Positions 46,533-55,348 of a stretch of DNA of 64,000 nucleotides are shown one piece after another. The first letter of the stretch is position 1; every line of letters starts with the position of its first letter. The notes under the pieces were generated by a model that was not told the DNA's origin, did not search any database, and was given only the letters and a program-made list of their open reading frames with translations. The position numbers and the translations under genes were made by a program. The stretch is from Desarmillaria ectypa. Lineage: Eukaryota; Basidiomycota; Agaricomycetes; Agaricales; Physalacriaceae. The DNA lies in NCBI GenBank assembly GCA_030407005.1, contig JAUDYN010000012.1, positions 419,569 to 483,568 on the forward strand. Direction: 5' to 3'.

Positions 46533-49331
46533 CTAGTCTGTTATTACTGTGAATATCAACTGCCTAGATAGTCTTATCCAGCTTACGCTGTCATTACCCA
46601 GCAATATCAATTGTGTTTGACTGTTGTTGACTGCAGTTTTCGAGCTTCTAAGTCGACTAGTGATGGGGACTTCGTCCTCTTCACTACTATCACTATCATT
46701 GTCACCAGGCTGAGAGTATTCCTCTGCTTCTGAACCTGAATCTTCACTATCAGATCCTCTAGTGTCACTCTGTTGCAGTCTAATCTGGTCTACACCATAT
46801 AGTTTCTTGCCTAATGGCTGATAATGGTATTCAGTTGGGACAGATTCATCACTATCCACCAACTCTTTAAGAGTTTGAGGACTTACATCAATTAAATCAT
46901 GAATTTTCTTTGGTAAGCTGATACTATGCCTTGCATGGTATGGGATTACTCTAAACTGAGCGACTGCGCCACCAACCAGTGATCCATCCAATTCTGCTAA
47001 GACATAGGAACCACCTTTGGTCCTTCTTATGACGACTAGTGGCCCCAAGTATCTTGGCTCCATCTTGCTATCCAGACTATCTTCAACGCGTGTGTTTCGC
47101 ATAAGCACTAGTTGACCTGGTTTGAAGTCATAGTCCACAATAGTGGCCTTGTGCTCACGTTCATAGCATAGTACTGTATCAAGCTTATTCTTACTGACTC
47201 TCTGTCTCATGGCCATTACATGTTGAGCATGCTTGGCTAGCGCTTTTGCACGGAGACCAATTAGGTCTGCAGTGCTCAAAATTCCACTTGGGGGTTTTAC
47301 TAGCCAGGTAGCTTCAACTACATCAAGCGATACTATTGGATGTGCACCTAGTGCCATAAAATATGGTGAGCAACCCATCCCACGTTTAATAATAATGCGG
47401 TCAGCCCACAATACATGCAGTAGGAAGTAAAACCACTTTCTTGCATTGCCACTAGTTGCCTTAAAGAGTGATTGACGAATATCCCAATGGCCTCTTTCTA
47501 TCTTTCCATTCACTTGCGAATTGTAAGGAGAGATCTTTATTCCAGTAATGCTGTACTTGTCTGCTAGCCATTGTATAACAGCAACCCATGGTCTGCCATT
47601 ATCAGTTACTATTTCATACGGACAGCCCCACCTGCATATCACATCCTCAAAGAACCAAATCGCAATAGCTTTAGCATTCTCATGTTGTAAAGCCCTTGCC
47701 TCTGGCCATGACGATAGTGAGTCGCGTGCATGAACTATATATTTGCACTTATTCGATGCTGGAGACATAACCATTGTGTCACAGTGTACTTTTTGGAATA
47801 GCGACGGTGTCTCAGTGACAGAAGGTGGGATACAGAGCATAGTCTTCTGTCTGACTTGGCATAAATGACAAGATTTGACATACCAACTGACATCTCGTTC
47901 CAACTCTGGCCACCAAAACCGCTGCTCCAATAGTGACTTAGTTGCATAAAAACCTCGATGTCCTAATGAGTCATGTGCTGATCTCATCATATACATTCGA
48001 TGGCTTTTATCGACCACTAGTCGATGGTTCCCTTCAATACTACACCTGTACAGTCGTCCCCCTTTGTCTAGGAAGAAATTACGACAGTACTGCTTAAAAT
48101 TCAAGTACTGCTTGTCATTAAGTCCCTCTGGATGGTACCTGAGGTTTCTCAACCAGGTTCTGACATGTGGTAAGCGTTCATCTTGTGCCAGTCCACTATT
48201 AGTCCGTTGCCTCTCTGGGTAGTCCTCCCTTTTGTTAGGGTCAAACTTATGTTCGAGACCTGGAATTAGTGGAGTAGCCTTCAAGAACTGGCCTAGAGTT
48301 TCATCGGTGTTCACTTGTGCAAAGTACAGATTTCTTAATTCTAGCTCGTGTGAGCGTGCATCATCCAATTCTACAGTAAAATCATCAATACTTGTGGCTA
48401 GCGTATACATATAGCCACCTCGACTATCAATTTCATTCTTAAATTCTTCAAGTTCCTTTGGCCATATACTAGTCCCTTCTGCTACTTCGAATTTCAAGAG
48501 GCCATGGTCTTCAAGCTCATAGTCCTCCAAGTCAGGGTGGACTTCATCTCCAGGTTGGGAGTCACGCCTTGATAGTCCATCTGCGGGGAAAGTACTACCT
48601 TTCACATGCCGAAGGGTGAAATGAAACATCAATATGTCCTCTATCCAACGGTTGATAGTGGCATTTGGTCCCATTCCAGGGTTGCTTAGCATACCCTTAA
48701 TATATTGTGCATCAGTTTCAACTACTAAGTTGCGAATCCCAATGAGCCAATACTGACAAGCTTTTAATGCTCGCAATAGTCCATACAGTTCGCGTTTGGG
48801 CTGTGAAAACTGTGCTTCTCTTTCATTCATTGTGATCGAACCAAAGTGAACATAGTAGCACTTGGTAGGATCTTTTTCATCAACTTGATAGATGTAGAAC
48901 CCAACAGCCTTGTATGAGGTATCAACGCATAGGCCTACTTCTGCTTCACTAGTGAGGTCAATTGGTCGAATAGCTGGACTATTCACAACCGCCTCTTTTA
49001 GCTTATCCATGGCTAGTTGCTGTTCATCCTCCCATTCAAAGGGTACATTGAGCTGAGTCAACTTGACTAGTGGCTCTGCTATCTTCGAATAGTCTCTTAT
49101 AAACTTTCGACAGACTCCACAAGTGCCTAAGAAGGCTTGTACATCAGTGAGATGCTTGCAAGGGCCCCAACGACTGATGACTCCAGCCCTATCAGGTTCA
49201 ATTTTTCTACCTTCATACGTACACAAATGACCAACCACCATCATTTCTTCAACACACAAGAACGTTTTAGGTCCAGAAAAGGTTCCTCCACAATATTTCA
49301 TCCGTTGGACCACTCGATTCATGTTCTGCAT
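46533..49331 (-). CDS. Family B pol, RNase H and integrase part
   Basis: Second part of pol, in frame with the RT part but separated by one TGA (49338-49340). Domains: end of RT/connection (AFLGTCGVCRKFIRDYSKI), RNase H (VETDAQYIKG, HVKGSTFPADGLSRR), integrase zinc region HH-CC (SLGHRGFYATKSLLEQRFWW, CHLCQVRQK), core with D (HCDTMVMS), D (VTDNGRPW) and E (GKIERGHWDI), then a basic C-terminal segment (PRYLGPLVVIRRTKGGSYVL) and an acidic Ser/Glu/Asp-rich tail. No chromodomain is visible, unlike family A. The catalytic Asp-Asp-Glu triad is complete. 932 residues as an open frame. Confidence 0.9.
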   Translation of the reverse strand: MQNMNRVVQRMKYCGGTFSGPKTFLCVEEMMVVGHLCTYEGRKIEPDRAGVISRWGPCKHLTDVQAFLGTCGVCRKFIRDYSKIAEPLVKLTQLNVPFEWEDEQQLAMDKLKEAVVNSPAIRPIDLTSEAEVGLCVDTSYKAVGFYIYQVDEKDPTKCYYVHFGSITMNEREAQFSQPKRELYGLLRALKACQYWLIGIRNLVVETDAQYIKGMLSNPGMGPNATINRWIEDILMFHFTLRHVKGSTFPADGLSRRDSQPGDEVHPDLEDYELEDHGLLKFEVAEGTSIWPKELEEFKNEIDSRGGYMYTLATSIDDFTVELDDARSHELELRNLYFAQVNTDETLGQFLKATPLIPGLEHKFDPNKREDYPERQRTNSGLAQDERLPHVRTWLRNLRYHPEGLNDKQYLNFKQYCRNFFLDKGGRLYRCSIEGNHRLVVDKSHRMYMMRSAHDSLGHRGFYATKSLLEQRFWWPELERDVSWYVKSCHLCQVRQKTMLCIPPSVTETPSLFQKVHCDTMVMSPASNKCKYIVHARDSLSSWPEARALQHENAKAIAIWFFEDVICRWGCPYEIVTDNGRPWVAVIQWLADKYSITGIKISPYNSQVNGKIERGHWDIRQSLFKATSGNARKWFYFLLHVLWADRIIIKRGMGCSPYFMALGAHPIVSLDVVEATWLVKPPSGILSTADLIGLRAKALAKHAQHVMAMRQRVSKNKLDTVLCYEREHKATIVDYDFKPGQLVLMRNTRVEDSLDSKMEPRYLGPLVVIRRTKGGSYVLAELDGSLVGGAVAQFRVIPYHARHSISLPKKIHDLIDVSPQTLKELVDSDESVPTEYHYQPLGKKLYGVDQIRLQQSDTRGSDSEDSGSEAEEYSQPGDNDSDSSEEDEVPITSRLRSSKTAVNNSQTQLILLGNDSVSWIRLSRQLIFTVITD

Positions 49332-49337
49332 ATGTTC

Positions 49338-50687
49338 TCATACAAAACGACGAATCCCTGGGTTCTCTGGAATAGTCTCAAAATTCCCCTCTCCTGTTTC
49401 ATAGTGAGTCTTTGGTCCTCGTATGGGTACATCATCAATATAGGGACGAGTGACATGTGGGATTTCTTCTCTCAGGATATGCGTCACATCTTCATGGAAT
49501 ATTGGGACAGAATTCGTCCAACCCATCGGTAACTTTACTAGTCGCATAGAACCAAATGGTGTCTGGAAGGTAGTGTAGTCCCGAGACCCAACCGCTATGT
49601 CACACTCATCATATCCAACATACAAGTCCAAACATCCTCCACAGGCTCGTCCAGCAAAGTGCTCTGAGAGTTCATCTGTGGCTGGTGGAATTCCTGAATG
49701 TGCAATAGTTACTGCGTTGAGGGGCTCCAAACTATGTACTAGTCGAAGGCTTTTACCATCTTTCTTAATAACACAGAACCACCTTGATCTATATGAAGAA
49801 TTAGATGGTTCATATACACCAGCTTCAATCTTGGATTTAATAATCCTACAGACTTCTTCATAGATCCCAGGTGGGATGGGAATGTTCTTCAATACCCATG
49901 GAGTGTGTGGTACTACAGGAATATCTATTGGCGGGAAGAAATCTTCTCGGAAATGCCCCCGTTCAGTATCATCCCAAGTGAATGCCTGTTCTTGGATAGT
50001 CATGAAATGGTGCATTAGTTTGCGCTCTTCTGGCCATAGAAATCCTTCTGGGTGATTCTCGTCAATTTTAGCTTTTCTTTCTGGGGTATAGCGTGCTGTA
50101 GGTACATATTCTGGTGGACTAGTACTCAATAGTGGGATGTCTTTGAGGGGATCACCCTTAATGTCTCTCACTATTCGGAATTTTTCTGGCAGGTCACCCA
50201 GTAGTGGCTTTACCTTCAATGCTACAGGTTTATATTTCTTACTAGTGAGCACTGCGACTGGTTTAAAGTCTGGGCTCTTCATGCATGCACCAAGGTGTTC
50301 AAAACCAGGGACTAGTGTCGTCTTTTTCTTCTTAGACTTACTAGTCTTTGACCTCGCATGCAAGTTATCAACTAGTATATTATAAATTGGGATTTCATTA
50401 TCTTCTCGTAATTGAGAGCCATCGCTAATGTGCTCATACACATGATATTGTGCTTTGTAGCCCTCAAGGACTACCTTTCCTTGGAAGTAGGAGTTTAATA
50501 GTCCCTTGGCTTGTTCATCTTGGCATAATTTTTCTTCACAACTCATCGAAGCCATAAGAAAGTTGTCATGTAGTTCTTTTTCTGAGAAACTAGCGCCTTC
50601 TTTTGGTTTCATATACGCTTCGATTTCCAAGTTACCATCACTAGTCTGTACGATTTGCAGGGCTAACTCTCCTTGATCATTCATCAA
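49338..50687 (-). CDS. Family B pol, reverse transcriptase part
   Basis: RT domain with SRWFCVIKKDGKSLRLVHSL, FQTPFGSMRLVKLPMGW and catalytic YIDD (in RPYIDDVPIRG). Its first ATG (50684) overlaps the stop of the protease frame as TGATG. The frame ends in TGA at 49338-49340, directly followed in frame by the rest of pol. The same TGA is present in the plus-strand copy (57271-57273), so it predates that duplication and is either a disabling CGA/TGG to TGA change or a readthrough codon. Confidence 0.88.
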   Translation of the reverse strand: MMNDQGELALQIVQTSDGNLEIEAYMKPKEGASFSEKELHDNFLMASMSCEEKLCQDEQAKGLLNSYFQGKVVLEGYKAQYHVYEHISDGSQLREDNEIPIYNILVDNLHARSKTSKSKKKKTTLVPGFEHLGACMKSPDFKPVAVLTSKKYKPVALKVKPLLGDLPEKFRIVRDIKGDPLKDIPLLSTSPPEYVPTARYTPERKAKIDENHPEGFLWPEERKLMHHFMTIQEQAFTWDDTERGHFREDFFPPIDIPVVPHTPWVLKNIPIPPGIYEEVCRIIKSKIEAGVYEPSNSSYRSRWFCVIKKDGKSLRLVHSLEPLNAVTIAHSGIPPATDELSEHFAGRACGGCLDLYVGYDECDIAVGSRDYTTFQTPFGSMRLVKLPMGWTNSVPIFHEDVTHILREEIPHVTRPYIDDVPIRGPKTHYETGEGNFETIPENPGIRRFV

Positions 50688-51994
50688 TTCATTGAGTTCA
50701 ATTGAAAACCCTCTTCAGCTGCTCTAGGTGCCATTTTGGCTAATCTAGGAGGAGCCCCTCTCAAGAAGGTTGGAATGGTGCACCTCCTACTAGTGTTCGG
50801 ATCAGTGATGGTAATAATCTGACCACCATCTGCTTGATTCCTAATAACACTTTCTGTGAGAACATCAAACGGTCGGCCTAGTAGCACTTTATATGCTGGA
50901 CTAGTGATGATATGTACTTGCAAGTACACGGTTATATCATTAAATAGGAATGGGACATTCCTTGCTAGTCCTAAGGTTTTCTCAAGCTGACCATTCGCAC
51001 TCTGCATATGAATAGTTATGTCAGGATCCCATGCTATTCCTAGCCTAGTCGCAATGGTACTAGCCATCGATACTATCTGTGAGCCACCATCAACTACACT
51101 TTCTTCTTCGCCTGCACCATTAATTAAAGGATAGACAGCTCGCAGACTAGCTGAGTCTTTGGCAACTATTACCTGCTTAGGCTTTTCTCCTGGTGCTAGT
51201 GAATCGAGATACTGTAGGTATGGGTCGGTCATAATCAAGGACCCAGCAGGAATTAAACCCATACTGAATTGCACTGCCATGAACGTCGCAGATGGCAAAT
51301 CGGAAATGTTGATCGCATCTGCATTCAAGGACAAGGCCTCATTAGCTGCGTTTTTTTCATCAATAGACTTGTCAAATGACAATGGGTCAGACTTGGGTTC
51401 GGTCTCCCCCACACTATACATCTGTTCTGTTACTGGCTGAGCCGAAATTCGTTTCTTAGCCATTAATTTGGCAATTTCTTTTCTTAGAGGCTCAGACAGG
51501 TCCATGAGCTCTTCTGCATTCAAGACTATAGGCATTTTCAATACTTTAGATGCGACATCCTGCACTCTACCCTCCTTATGGATGGGTGCCATATGTTTAT
51601 ATGCTGGTGTCTTGGATTCCTCGAATCTCACTTGGTTTTTCTTTTTGTTTGTGCTATCTGATGGGAGGGGCGCAAAACTTACACTCGGAACTTTTCTAAA
51701 TGGCAGTTCTCGATGTGGGGCCTCATCCTCATCACTGCTAGCATCTTCTACTGTCACCAGTTTCTTACTAGTGGGTTTAATGGTAGGTATTTCCACTACA
51801 AGCGTCTTACTAGTGGGTACTCGTGGTGCAGGTTCTTCTTTATTATATTCATTATATTCATCAGACACTGGTTCAACCACTTTCTTTGCATATTTCTTCG
51901 GTTCAGTTCCCTTGGGTCTATTTTTAAAATGGTCCTCTGGCTGTTTATGGGGAATAGTCATAGAGATTGACGTATTCTTCCCTGTAGCCTTCAT
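50684..51994 (-). CDS. Family B protease-containing frame
   Basis: 436 residues. The N-terminal half is Lys/Pro/Ser-rich linker sequence. The C-terminal half is a retropepsin-like domain with active-site region VVDGGSQIVSM (Asp-Gly-Gly in place of Asp-Ser/Thr-Gly) and the second landmark VLLGRPFDVL. The start ATG overlaps the gag stop as TGATG (51996-51992) and the stop overlaps the RT start the same way (50686-50682). Both junctions therefore carry the same overlapping stop/start. Confidence 0.82.
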   Translation of the reverse strand: MKATGKNTSISMTIPHKQPEDHFKNRPKGTEPKKYAKKVVEPVSDEYNEYNKEEPAPRVPTSKTLVVEIPTIKPTSKKLVTVEDASSDEDEAPHRELPFRKVPSVSFAPLPSDSTNKKKNQVRFEESKTPAYKHMAPIHKEGRVQDVASKVLKMPIVLNAEELMDLSEPLRKEIAKLMAKKRISAQPVTEQMYSVGETEPKSDPLSFDKSIDEKNAANEALSLNADAINISDLPSATFMAVQFSMGLIPAGSLIMTDPYLQYLDSLAPGEKPKQVIVAKDSASLRAVYPLINGAGEEESVVDGGSQIVSMASTIATRLGIAWDPDITIHMQSANGQLEKTLGLARNVPFLFNDITVYLQVHIITSPAYKVLLGRPFDVLTESVIRNQADGGQIITITDPNTSRRCTIPTFLRGAPPRLAKMAPRAAEEGFQLNSMN

Positions 51995-53496
51995 CAGACC
52001 CTTTCGAAACCCTGTTGGGAAGACTCACCACTGCTAGTGTGCGTGGCAACATACTGACTATCAAAATTTTGGTCACTAGCTGCAGTCTGACTACTGGCCT
52101 GGTTGAATAGCGACTTCATTTGATTCAAGAAAACATTAGGATCAAATGATTGATTCAATGTTTGACTACTTGTAGATGGAACAGGTGTTTGTAACAACTG
52201 AGGCTGAACAGTAGATTGAACAGGCGTTGAAACATGAGTGCTAGTCTGCCAATACTGCAGGTCTTGACGAAGTCTATCGATCACTTCATCCCTAGCATCT
52301 CGTGGCCTATTGGCATACAAAGAAGTGTTATCAGGTAGGCTGACATTAAATATTCCAGCCGGCCCACTGACATCCTCCCAGAACATCTGTTCTTGCTTCT
52401 TATTCAACATTGCTAGCATTCGATCCATTGGACAGAGGTGCGCTGGTTCACGTGGGATTGAATTACCATCGGCCATCATGAACTTGCAGTCGACAAACTT
52501 CAACAATCCTTCTGCTAAGTGCTTCTGGACATTCTGGCAATCTCTTACGTAGTGCCCAGGTTTCCAGTCATACCAGCAGTTGTCAGAAGGGCCTGCTCCT
52601 GGGTGTTCATTCTGTGGTCGTGATTGCCTTGGCAAGGAGCTATTATTTCCACCTTGTTGAAAGGCTTTCAATATTTGTTCTTGGCGCTCCTTTGCCTGTT
52701 TCTCACTCACGTCAATGCGATCGAGTAAAGTAGCTACTTGCTGCTTTACTTCTTCAAATTCTGCCTTGAATCCAGAACCACTAGTGGCTCCAGTAGATGA
52801 TATACTTCCACTAGTCGCTGACAGAAGGTAACTAGTGGAGCTGTTGAGAGCAATATCATCAGCTTCAGCAACAACCTCATCGAGGGTGTGCATATCTTCC
52901 CATCTTTTCATGGGTCTTGCAGCAACCGGTGCAGCAGAACTACTGACACCAGCAGCAACAGCAGGTGCACTTGTCATGCTTTTGAATCCATACTTGATAC
53001 TCAATCGCAATGCGATGTTTTCTCTAAACGTGGGAGATAACGACTCAGTGAATTTCTCCACTAGTTCTCGATTCGTGACTAGCGCCGGAGGTTTCTGCAG
53101 CTTCTTAGCTTCGGTCAAGAATCTACGCTTGAACTTCAGATACGACTCGCGCTCGTCAGCCCCAAGGTTTGAGAACTTTTGCGATATACGCGTGAGCCTC
53201 TCCCAAGTGCCTGTCTCTGCGTCCGCCGCCTCTGGATAGTTTTTCAAGATAGCTTCCTTGAATTCGTCGAAGGTGCCACTATCATACTCCTCTAGGGTTT
53301 GCCATTCTTCTTCGGTACGTGCATCCATATACCTTACTAGCTTCTTCTTCTTCTCGTCGTTGTCGGTGATGCTGTAGTCAGAGAATAAATCCTCCATTTG
53401 CCCAAGGAAACGACGCAAGTTCTCTGGTTCTTCACTATCAAACTTGGGCATGTCCCTAGATGTTGGTCTAGGCATCTTTTGGTTGTTAGTCGACAT
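51994..53496 (-). CDS. Family B gag
   Basis: 500 residues. Capsid-like helical N-terminal region (FLGQMEDLFSDY ... KLVRYMDARTEEEWQTLEEY ... YLKFKRRFLTEAKKL), a Ser/Thr/Ala-rich linker, a coiled-coil-prone stretch (EVKQQVATLLDRIDVSEKQA) and a zinc-knuckle-like CWYDWKPGHYVRDC in which the expected second Cys is Asp. The same reading frame continues upstream without an ATG to about 53885, broken once by TGA at 53699-53701, so gag was probably longer at its N-terminus. Confidence 0.85.
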   Translation of the reverse strand: MSTNNQKMPRPTSRDMPKFDSEEPENLRRFLGQMEDLFSDYSITDNDEKKKKLVRYMDARTEEEWQTLEEYDSGTFDEFKEAILKNYPEAADAETGTWERLTRISQKFSNLGADERESYLKFKRRFLTEAKKLQKPPALVTNRELVEKFTESLSPTFRENIALRLSIKYGFKSMTSAPAVAAGVSSSAAPVAARPMKRWEDMHTLDEVVAEADDIALNSSTSYLLSATSGSISSTGATSGSGFKAEFEEVKQQVATLLDRIDVSEKQAKERQEQILKAFQQGGNNSSLPRQSRPQNEHPGAGPSDNCWYDWKPGHYVRDCQNVQKHLAEGLLKFVDCKFMMADGNSIPREPAHLCPMDRMLAMLNKKQEQMFWEDVSGPAGIFNVSLPDNTSLYANRPRDARDEVIDRLRQDLQYWQTSTHVSTPVQSTVQPQLLQTPVPSTSSQTLNQSFDPNVFLNQMKSLFNQASSQTAASDQNFDSQYVATHTSSGESSQQGFERV

Positions 53497-53992
53497 GGAC
53501 AGTCTACTAATGGTTTGAATGGACTGTGAGTTCGTTTGTCCAGGTACTAGTGATATTCTATCTTCACTAGGGAAGGAAGGTCTTGGCCTTAGGCGTGGTG
53601 CGATGGGGCTAGTCTGTTGAACTGTTAAGTTCGCGTTGATTCGCTGCGCTGTCCTAGCTTGTGAGCTATTGGGCGGTGCAGTTGCACTTCATTTCTGCTT
53701 TAACAAGTCATAGTTAGATGGAGATCCAACACCAGCAGCTCGTGAATTGGCTGTTGATCTTCCTCTTGGTCTCGAGGTAGCACTATTAGGTGCTAGCCTT
53801 GAAGACGATGCTCGTGCGGGCTCTGTAGTTCTAGCTTTGCCCTTCGCTTTCGCTGAGGCTTGGTTAGACAGATTGCGTACAAGCTACTAGGTTTGAACAG
53901 TAGTTTATTTAACAAGACTAGTGTCAAATAAGCGTCTTTTATTCAACAAGATTATCAAGTCTGAAACCCCCCTCGCGGTGGGCTCCAGATGA
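53497..53992 (-). other. Family B leader and candidate primer-binding site
   Basis: Between the 5' LTR and gag. Five bases after the LTR end (minus strand) lies TGGAGCCCACCGCGAGG, which begins with the TGG expected opposite a tRNA CCA end and is a plausible primer-binding site; the tRNA is not identified. Most of the rest is an ATG-less upstream extension of the gag frame rich in Arg, Ser and Ala. Confidence 0.5.
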
Positions 53993-55348
53993 TGTGCTTG
54001 GTAACGGCGAGTGACAAAAGAATTAGGGAATAGCAATGAACACCAATCACACTAAACCTCTTACTACTCTACACTTAATCACCAATATTGAATTCGGGCG
54101 GTTTCGAGTATGATGGAAGCACTCTGCAGACTTCAATAATCAAGTACAATTGTCTTTAAGACGTTTTATTCGTTACTAGTGAGTTTATACAAAGTACTAC
54201 TCGTACTAGTGGGGTGGGTAAGACACAATTAGATAAGAGTAACTTGGTTTGAGCTACTGTGCTCATTCTGACTGAAATGGCTTCAGGCTGGTGGCGCTCT
54301 TGGCCCTATACTGCTTCCTACAAGTGATAAACACTTGACCAGTCGCACTCTTGGCTGACTAGTGGCGCTCTTGGCCTAAGAATAAACTATAACTCCGAGA
54401 ACTTTGCTTGAACTAACTTCAAAACACTCCGGACCTTTGCAGGACACAACAGTGACTCTAATGGACTTCAATTCAATGCAATTCTATGGGTGACTTAGCG
54501 ACTATTAATCACTTCATCGAGGTTAAGCACAAATGCCTTTAATTGGGGACACCAGTTACTACCAGTGAGGGCTCAACTGTGGGGATGGCTTCCTGCTTTG
54601 CATGAGCGCCCATCCCACTACTTATATACTACTGAGGCAAAACTATAAATATCATCTGGGTATAGGGTATATTGGTAAGGATTTCTTGGCTAGTCACGAA
54701 TAATGGTGAATAATCACACAATAGTCGGTCTAGTCTGTTTTCTTTTCAAATATTCGGTCTAGAGACTCCACAGTTGGTCTTTCCGCACCCTTGGCACAAC
54801 TACAGGCCCTAGTAACGCGGTTATATGGATATCCGGATATTGGTACCTGTAACAGCTATCTGATCATGATCGAGGGTGCAGTCCGGCTCCACTAGCATCG
54901 ATCATAAGAGATCTATATCGAAATAGTCAGATCTGGGCTCAAGGTTAATCCATTCCTAATTTATTTCTAAGTCCTGTTTCAAGATTGCCATGTGACTAGT
55001 TATCCTGACTTAGGCATTTATGCCCAGTCTGGGCTGCTAGTGACAGAACTTGACGAGATCTGTGTACTCTGCTCCTGGTTTTTGTGTGCTAGTAGCATCC
55101 TTCGTTTGCTAGTGGCTGTATTTCACTTAGTCCTGCTAGCATTCGAGTTACTAGTCTGGCCGGCTGGTAGATTTAACCCACTAATGGTGTTGCATCTAAG
55201 TCCTGGCTCTACCAGTTGCTTACTGCTTTTAACTATCAGCTCAAAGCCTCAGCTATAGTCCTCTATGTATCACTAGTATAGGATAGATGTGCAATAGTAT
55301 TGTTACAAAATCGCAAAATCTAGGTGTGAATGCGTAGACAGCATATCA
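53993..55348 (-). mobile_element. Gypsy family B LTR, middle (5' LTR of the full copy)
   Basis: 1356 bp, same length and orientation as the left LTR (TGATATG end at 55348). It keeps more CpGs than the other two (for example GGCGAG where the left LTR has AGTGAG), so the flanking LTRs look like CpG-eroded relatives of it. Confidence 0.9.

Noticed and set aside
51468..52037. 189-codon plus-strand frame rich in Ser, Phe and Val
   Set aside because: Antisense shadow of the family B gag and protease frames.
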